From NCBI RefSeq assembly GCF_010728725.1, contig NZ_AP022607.1, positions 124,001 to 188,000 of the forward strand: a DNA stretch of 64,000 bases, in the 5' to 3' direction. Both the position numbers and the translations under genes were made by a program. This DNA is from Mycobacterium branderi (GTDB lineage Bacteria; Actinomycetota; Actinomycetes; Mycobacteriales; Mycobacteriaceae). Shown here piece after piece: positions 59,252 through 64,000 of the stretch. The notes beneath the pieces were generated by a model that ran no database searches, was not told where the DNA came from, and was given only the letters and a program-made list of their open reading frames with translations. How positions within the stretch are numbered: position 1 is the first letter of the stretch; each line of letters starts with the position of its first letter.

Positions 59252-59309
59252 AGGATAAAGCTTGGGACGCCAATCAGCCCTGCCCGCACGGATAGTGAAA
59301 GGCCACCAA

Positions 59310-60779
59310 ATGACCGAGACCTCTTATGAAGGCCGGCTCTTCATCGACGGCGAGTTCCGGGAGGCCAAGTCGGGCGAACGCTACGAGGTCATCAACCCGG
59401 CCGACGAGTCCGTCGTGGCCACCGCCGCCGACGCCGGCCCGGAGGACGTCTACGACGCGGTGACGGCCGCCCGCCGGGCCGCCGACGAGACGGCGTGGGG
59501 CACCGACCACAAGTTTCGCCGCCATTGCCTCGAGCAGCTTCAGGCGGCGCTGCGCAACGAGGCCGAGGCTTTCCGCACGCTGGTCACCGCCGAGGCGGGC
59601 ATAGCCGGCTCGGTGCTGCCCACTCACGTCGACGTGATGATCGACGGGATGGACTTCTGGAATGAGCTGACCACCTCCTTCCCCTGGGAGGAAGACATCG
59701 GCTCCCACACAATCCTCGGGATGAACAGCGACCGGCGCATCCGCTATGAGCCCTACGGCGTCGTCGGCGCCATCACGCCGTGGAATGCCCCGTTTATGAC
59801 GGCGATCTGGAAGGTCACCCACTCGATGGCCACGGGTAACACGGTGGTGCTCAAAAGCGCTCCGGACACTCCGCTGACGGGTGCGAAGATGGCGCAGGTC
59901 ATCAGCCAGACCGATGTACCGCCCGGTGTGGTGAACATGATCAGCTCGGCGGACAAGGCGATCGCCGGCGACGCGCTCACCGGCGATCCGCGGGTCGACA
60001 TGTTCCACTTCACCGGCTCGCCCGGGGTCGGCCAGCGCATCATGGAGCGCGCCGCCAACGGCATCCGCCATGTCGTGCTCGAACTGGGCGGAAAGTCGGC
60101 CAATTTGTTGCTGCCCGACGCCGACCTCGACATGGCGTGTGCCCTCGGGGTGGGCATGTGCATGTCCAGCAGCGGGCAGGGCTGCGCGCTGGCCACCCGC
60201 ATGATCGTGCACGCCGACATCTACGACGAGGTATTGCAACGGCTTCAGACGATGGTCAGCAACCTGCCGTGGGGTGACCCGACCGAGCCGACCACCGTGG
60301 TGGGCCCGATCATCCGCGCCGAGCAGCTCGAGCGCATCGAAGGCATGGTCGATCGTGCCAAGCAGGCGGGCGCCCGGGTGCTGTGCGGCGGCAAGCGCGG
60401 CGACCGCGGCGGCAAGGGGTTCTGGTATGAGCCGACCGTGGTCGCCGACGTCGACGAAAACTCCGAGATCGCCCAGAACGAGGTGTTCGGCCCGGTGCTC
60501 TCGGTGATTCGCTACCAGGGCGACGACGACGAGGCGGTGCGGGTCGCCAACAACACTCGGTACGGCCTGTCGGCCTACGTGCAATCCCGCGACGAGGAGC
60601 GCGCCTGGCGGGTGGCCAATCGGCTGCGGGCCGGCACGGTCAACATCAACAACTCGTTCTATCTGGGCCCGGATGCGCCGTTTAGCGGCTGGGGCATCAG
60701 CGGCGTCGGGGTCGAGCACGGCGTCGCCGGCTTCCGGGATTACCTGCGCATCAAGACCATCGCCAGCCCGGCCAAATGA
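59310..60779 (+). CDS. NAD(P)-dependent aldehyde dehydrogenase
   Basis: A 489-residue [38 protein letters not shown] (catalytic Glu), [11 protein letters not shown] (nucleophilic Cys), [10 protein letters not shown], and [26 protein letters not shown] 59310 follows GAAAGG, and an extension to 59262 lacks support. The stop overlaps the next gene's ATG (60776-60779), so the GMC oxidoreductase and this enzyme act together: alcohol to aldehyde to acid. Confidence 0.94.
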   Translation: MTETSYEGRLFIDGEFREAKSGERYEVINPADESVVATAADAGPEDVYDAVTAARRAADETAWGTDHKFRRHCLEQLQAALRNEAEAFRTLVTAEAGIAGSVLPTHVDVMIDGMDFWNELTTSFPWEEDIGSHTILGMNSDRRIRYEPYGVVGAITPWNAPFMTAIWKVTHSMATGNTVVLKSAPDTPLTGAKMAQVISQTDVPPGVVNMISSADKAIAGDALTGDPRVDMFHFTGSPGVGQRIMERAANGIRHVVLELGGKSANLLLPDADLDMACALGVGMCMSSSGQGCALATRMIVHADIYDEVLQRLQTMVSNLPWGDPTEPTTVVGPIIRAEQLERIEGMVDRAKQAGARVLCGGKRGDRGGKGFWYEPTVVADVDENSEIAQNEVFGPVLSVIRYQGDDDEAVRVANNTRYGLSAYVQSRDEERAWRVANRLRAGTVNINNSFYLGPDAPFSGWGISGVGVEHGVAGFRDYLRIKTIASPAK

Positions 60780-62380
60780 GCGACTTCGACTACATCGTCG
60801 TCGGCGCCGGCTCGGCCGGCTGCGTACTGGCCAACCGGCTATCGGAGGATTCCCGCAACCGGGTGCTGCTCATCGAGGCCGGTCCTAAAGACACCAATCC
60901 GCTGATCCACGTGCCGAAGGGATTCGGCAAGCTTTTGACCAATCCCAAACTGGCCTGGCAATATCCGGTCCGGCCGATCGGGCCGTCGGCCCGCGTGGAG
61001 CAGTGGGCGCGCGGTCGAACGCTCGGCGGGTCGAGCTCCATCAACGGAATGGTCTACAACCGCGGCAGCGCCGCCGATTACGACGCACTGGTGCAGCGGG
61101 GCAACCCGGGGTGGGGCTGGGACACCATGCTGCCGATCTTCCGGCGTATCGAGAACCATCAGCTCGGCGCCAACGACATGCGCGGTGCCGGCGGGCCGCT
61201 GGACATCTCGATCGGGACCGACCTCATGGAGCCCTGCGACCAGCTGATCGAGTCCGGCGCCAAGCTGGGCTGGTCAATCACCGACGACGCTAACGGCGAC
61301 GACAGCGAGCGGATCGGCCCCGCGGCCCGCACCATCAAAAACGGTCGGCGGGTAAGCGCATCGCGGGCGTTCCTGCGCCCTGCCCGCCGACGCGAAAACC
61401 TCACGATCGCGGTGAATACCACCGTCAATCGTGTTCTGTTCGAAGGTGATAAAGCGGTCGGGGTTGAAGCATCGACCGCAAAGCAGCGGCACATCACCTA
61501 CGCCGCGGGCCGGGAAACCATTCTTTGTCTGGGCAGTCTGGCAACGCCGAAGCTGCTGCAGCTCTCCGGCATCGGTGAACGCTCGCTGCTGCGCAACCTG
61601 GGCATCGACACCATCGTCGACAGCCCCAACGTCGGGCGGCGCATGCGCGAGCACCATTGCTTTGCCCTGCAGTTTCGGCTGAACCGCAACATCGGGTACA
61701 ACCGGCTGCTCGCCACACCGGCACGACAGGCGATCACTGCCGCCAAATACCTGCTGACACATAAGGGTCCGCTGTCGACGGCGGCCTACGACGTGATCGG
61801 CTTCTTCAAGTCCTCACCGGATCAGTCCCGCCCCGACGCACAGATTTTGATGGCGCCGTTTTCGGCCGCACCGTACGAAGCCGGCAAGGAACTCGGATTG
61901 GAGCGGGAGCCGGGCATCCAGGCGATCGGGTACGTGCTGCGTCCCGACAGCGAGGGCTATCTCACGATTATCTCGACGGACCCGGCGGCGCCCGCCGACA
62001 TCGAGCCGAACTTCTTTGCCACCCAGCATGATCGAGACACCGGTGTCGCACTGTTCAACACGATGCGCCAATTGTTCAGCCAGGCACCGATTTCGCAGTA
62101 TCTGGAGCGCGAGGTCAGCCCCGGGCCCGATGTCACGAGCGCCGACGCCGTCATCGACGCCGGGCTGGACTTGGGCTATTGCGGCTATCACGCGGTAGGC
62201 ACATGCGCGATGGGACCGGCCGACGATGATGTCGTCGACTCGTCATTGAGGGTGCGCGGCGTCGACAACCTGCGCGTGATGGACTGCTCGGTGATGCCAA
62301 CGATGGTCTCGGGCAACCTCAACGGCCCGGTGATGGCGATGGCCTGGCACGCCGCTGATCTGATTCTCGCAGCCCGGTAA
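60776..62380 (+). CDS. GMC-family FAD oxidoreductase (choline dehydrogenase-like)
   Basis: A 534-residue flavoprotein. The N-terminal [29 protein letters not shown] is the FAD site, [18 protein letters not shown] the GMC signature 1, [23 protein letters not shown] signature 2, and the C-terminal [11 protein letters not shown] with [14 protein letters not shown] the active-site His/Asn region. It oxidises a primary or secondary alcohol. Coupled to the ALDH by ATGA overlap. Confidence 0.95.
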   Translation: MSDFDYIVVGAGSAGCVLANRLSEDSRNRVLLIEAGPKDTNPLIHVPKGFGKLLTNPKLAWQYPVRPIGPSARVEQWARGRTLGGSSSINGMVYNRGSAADYDALVQRGNPGWGWDTMLPIFRRIENHQLGANDMRGAGGPLDISIGTDLMEPCDQLIESGAKLGWSITDDANGDDSERIGPAARTIKNGRRVSASRAFLRPARRRENLTIAVNTTVNRVLFEGDKAVGVEASTAKQRHITYAAGRETILCLGSLATPKLLQLSGIGERSLLRNLGIDTIVDSPNVGRRMREHHCFALQFRLNRNIGYNRLLATPARQAITAAKYLLTHKGPLSTAAYDVIGFFKSSPDQSRPDAQILMAPFSAAPYEAGKELGLEREPGIQAIGYVLRPDSEGYLTIISTDPAAPADIEPNFFATQHDRDTGVALFNTMRQLFSQAPISQYLEREVSPGPDVTSADAVIDAGLDLGYCGYHAVGTCAMGPADDDVVDSSLRVRGVDNLRVMDCSVMPTMVSGNLNGPVMAMAWHAADLILAAR

Positions 62381-62441
62381 CACCCGCCGTCCGTGCCCCC
62401 GACGGTGTCGTGCACCACCGCAGATCGGCCGATCGACCGCA

Positions 62442-62467
62442 TACATCATCAGATGTAAGATGATGTA
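62442..62467. promoter_or_regulatory. inverted-repeat operator at the VapBC start
   Basis: TACATCATC (62442-62450) and GATGATGTA (62459-62467) are exact 9-bp arms 8 bases apart, and the right arm abuts the antitoxin GTG (62468). This is the expected autoregulatory VapB site; the transcript may be leaderless. Confidence 0.75.
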
Positions 62468-62725
62468 GTGCGGACGCAAATCACGCTGAATGATGAGGAG
62501 ATCGAACTCCTAGATCGCGCCACAAAGGCAAGTGGCGCATCCAGGTCAGAACTGATTCGTCGGGCAATTCGCATCACGTACGGAAGCCGCAACAAAGATG
62601 ACCGGACCGCCGCGCTGAAGCGCAGCGCCGGCTCCTGGCGCGGGCGGAGCTTCACTGGTGCTGATTACGTCGACGCCGTTCGCGGCGACCTTAACGAGCG
62701 GCTAAGCCAACTCGGTCTGGCATGA
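62468..62725 (+). CDS. vapB: VapB-type antitoxin
   Basis: An 85-residue ribbon-helix-helix antitoxin: [38 protein letters not shown], then a C-terminal toxin-binding part ([24 protein letters not shown]). Starts at GTG right at the operator. It overlaps the toxin gene by 4 bp. Intact, unlike the other antitoxins in the window. Confidence 0.88.
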   Translation: MRTQITLNDEEIELLDRATKASGASRSELIRRAIRITYGSRNKDDRTAALKRSAGSWRGRSFTGADYVDAVRGDLNERLSQLGLA

Positions 62726-63099
62726 AGCTCATTGACACCACTATCGCTGTGGATCACCTGCGGGGCGAGCCTGCTGCTGTCGAGTTGCTCGCGTCGCTGG
62801 TTGACGACGGCGAAGACCTAGCGGCCAGCGAATTGGTCCGATTCGAGCTCCTTGCGGGTACCCGAGACAAGGAGGTCCGTGCGCTTGAGGAGTTCTGCTC
62901 GGCCCTGCAATGGGCCAACGTGACCGAAGACATTGCCCGTGTCGGGGGACAACTCGCCCGTCGGTACCGAAAGAGCCATAGCGGTATCGGTGCCGTCGAC
63001 TACTTGATCGCCGCGACTGCGATCGTCATCGATGCCGACCTGCTGACGACGAATGTGCGGCATTTTCCAATGTTTACCGAGCTGGACGCCCCGTACTGA
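62722..63099 (+). CDS. vapC: VapC-type PIN ribonuclease toxin
   Basis: A 125-residue PIN nuclease: [15 protein letters not shown] (first Asp), [12 protein letters not shown] (Glu), [13 protein letters not shown] (Asp), [12 protein letters not shown] (late region). All acidic positions expected of VapC are present. Coupled to vapB by ATGA. Likely cleaves tRNA or rRNA when free. Followed by about 250 bp with no gene recognised. Confidence 0.9.
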   Translation: MKLIDTTIAVDHLRGEPAAVELLASLVDDGEDLAASELVRFELLAGTRDKEVRALEEFCSALQWANVTEDIARVGGQLARRYRKSHSGIGAVDYLIAATAIVIDADLLTTNVRHFPMFTELDAPY

Positions 63100-63341
63100 T
63101 TCCTACCGGAAAGTTCCGAAGCCTCTCCCCCAGCAGATGCCCGCCAACATTTCTGGCGCTCGTCTCGTGGAAGGGCCGACGATTATCCACTCGGCCAACC
63201 GCTGCTGCGGCTGAGCCGCGGCTGGCCCAGCTGTCACGCCCGTTGGTATTCGAGCCGACTGGACGCCGCGGCATAGATCAGCCGGCGTGACCAAGGAAAG
63301 AAAGGCAGAAGTGACTTGACCATCATGATGAACGCTGTTTA

Positions 63342-63356
63342 CTATACGGCGTATGG
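63342..63356. promoter_or_regulatory. operator-like palindrome over the TetR start codon
   Basis: ATACGGCGTAT (63343-63353 within CTATACGGCGTATGG) is an exact odd palindrome that touches the ATG at 63353. It shares the CTATAC half with the sites near 17170 and 18321 but has a different centre. Probable autoregulation of a leaderless transcript. Confidence 0.5.
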
Positions 63357-63949
63357 TTGGTCGGCCGCGGGTCCGTACCGAGCGTCTCGACGAACAGTCG
63401 ATCGTCGAGGCTGCGCTGGAGATCGCGCGCCGGCGGATGGCCGACCTGACGATGCGCGCGGTTAGCGACAAGCTGCAGGTGTCGGTCGGCGCGCTGTACA
63501 AGCACGTCGCCGGTCGCGAGGCGCTAGTCGCCCTCGTCGTGGAAAAGATTTTGAGCCAGGCACCGCCGATGTCGCCGGATGCCGGCGATGGCTGGTTGGC
63601 GTTGAGAGCTCAGGTGCTGGGGTTGCAGGCATTAGTCGATCAGTACCCGGGGTTAGACGAGATCATCATCGCCCATTCGCCTACTTCGCCCACAGCCAAC
63701 GAGCTTCGTCGCCAGGGGATCGCTGCCCTTACCAGCCAAGGCCTTACGGCCGATGAGGCGTATCTGGTGTATCGGGCTGTCACCTACTTGTGGCTGGGGT
63801 CGCGAGTCGCGGTGCGGGGCCGGGCACGCAACAAGACCGACGTCGACACCTTCGCGCTAGCACTCGACATCTTGCTGACCGGGCTGAAGCAGGAAATCGC
63901 CGAATCGCGGCAACGGCAGACCATTTGCGAGCAGACACAAAGCGCCTAA
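63353..63949 (+). CDS. TetR-family transcriptional regulator
   Basis: A 198-residue regulator. Helix-turn-helix: LTMRAVSDKLQVSVGALYKHVAGREALVALV (residues about 38-68). Its ligand domain differs from the other two TetR proteins. The start overlaps a palindrome. A gene with a strong ribosome site begins 33 bp downstream and is likely co-transcribed. Ligand and targets unknown. Confidence 0.92.
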   Translation: MVGRPRVRTERLDEQSIVEAALEIARRRMADLTMRAVSDKLQVSVGALYKHVAGREALVALVVEKILSQAPPMSPDAGDGWLALRAQVLGLQALVDQYPGLDEIIIAHSPTSPTANELRRQGIAALTSQGLTADEAYLVYRAVTYLWLGSRVAVRGRARNKTDVDTFALALDILLTGLKQEIAESRQRQTICEQTQSA

Positions 63950-63982
63950 CCAACGCAACGCCGCATGAAAGGAGGGCAATTT

Positions 63983-64000
63983 ATGAACTCGCGAATGGCC
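63983..64000 (+). CDS. start of a gene cut by the window end
   Basis: ATG 63983 follows AAAGGAGGGCAATTT, a very strong ribosome site. Only MNSRMA is visible. It probably belongs with the TetR gene upstream; no family can be given. Confidence 0.6.

Noticed and set aside
1..64000. CRISPR arrays, tRNA or rRNA genes
   Set aside because: No regularly spaced direct repeats and no cloverleaf or rRNA-like segments were seen on reading both strands by eye.

Overview
The window is high-GC actinobacterial DNA, most likely from a mycobacterium. The evidence is the density of acyl-CoA dehydrogenase, acyl-CoA ligase, crotonase and CaiB-type genes, two SDRs of the mycofactocin-linked kind, a mycothiol-dependent isomerase-type protein, a PknK-like kinase, several VapBC-type modules and an IS110-family element. 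No rRNA, tRNA or CRISPR array was found. Species cannot be fixed from the sequence alone.

Layout. 0-9.6 kb: acyl-CoA dehydrogenase, SDR, a broken NmrA-like gene, a crotonase, a hydrolase, two tandem cytochromes P450 and an AMP-dependent ligase. 9.7-11.2 kb: an islet of toxin-antitoxin genes and relics (RHH/PIN pair, VapB with a decayed VapC, remnant of an MmyB-like regulator). 11.3-20 kb: a leftward operon (ligase, amidohydrolase, crotonase, two acyl-CoA dehydrogenases), a beta-lactamase-fold protein divergent from a TetR regulator, and a second crotonase behind a possible small ORF. 20-23 kb: a protein kinase fused to a STAND-type ATPase. 23.4-26.6 kb: broken VapB, hydrolase, amidohydrolase, mycothiol-type isomerase. 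26.6-28.2 kb: IS110-family element with a strongly structured non-coding flank. 28.2-38.2 kb: CaiB transferases, DUF35/thiolase pair (thiolase interrupted by a stop), crotonase, aldehyde dehydrogenase, SDR and P450. 38.4-40.7 kb: a RES-type toxin-antitoxin pair and a frameshifted kinase-like phosphotransferase. 41-59 kb: SDR, ligases, nitronate monooxygenase, TetR, several acyl-CoA dehydrogenase pairs, MaoC protein, and a DUF35/Cys-less thiolase/SDR/thioesterase operon. 59.3-64 kb: aldehyde dehydrogenase, GMC oxidoreductase, intact VapBC, TetR and the first codons of one more gene.

Read together, the metabolic genes make a coherent but unassigned degradation programme. P450s, alcohol-oxidising enzymes (SDR, GMC) and aldehyde dehydrogenases would make an acid. 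AMP ligases or CaiB transferases would make its CoA thioester. Acyl-CoA dehydrogenases, crotonases or MaoC, SDR, and thiolase or retro-aldolase would then shorten it, and amidohydrolases, hydrolases and a thioesterase would handle side products. The substrate (steroid, terpenoid or another branched or alicyclic lipid) is inference only. Two families of short palindromes recur at the promoters and suggest at least two TetR-type regulons.

At least seven genes are visibly decayed (frameshifts, in-frame stops, truncated antitoxin/toxin/regulator remnants). This points to ongoing gene loss, or for the single-lesion cases possibly to sequence errors.
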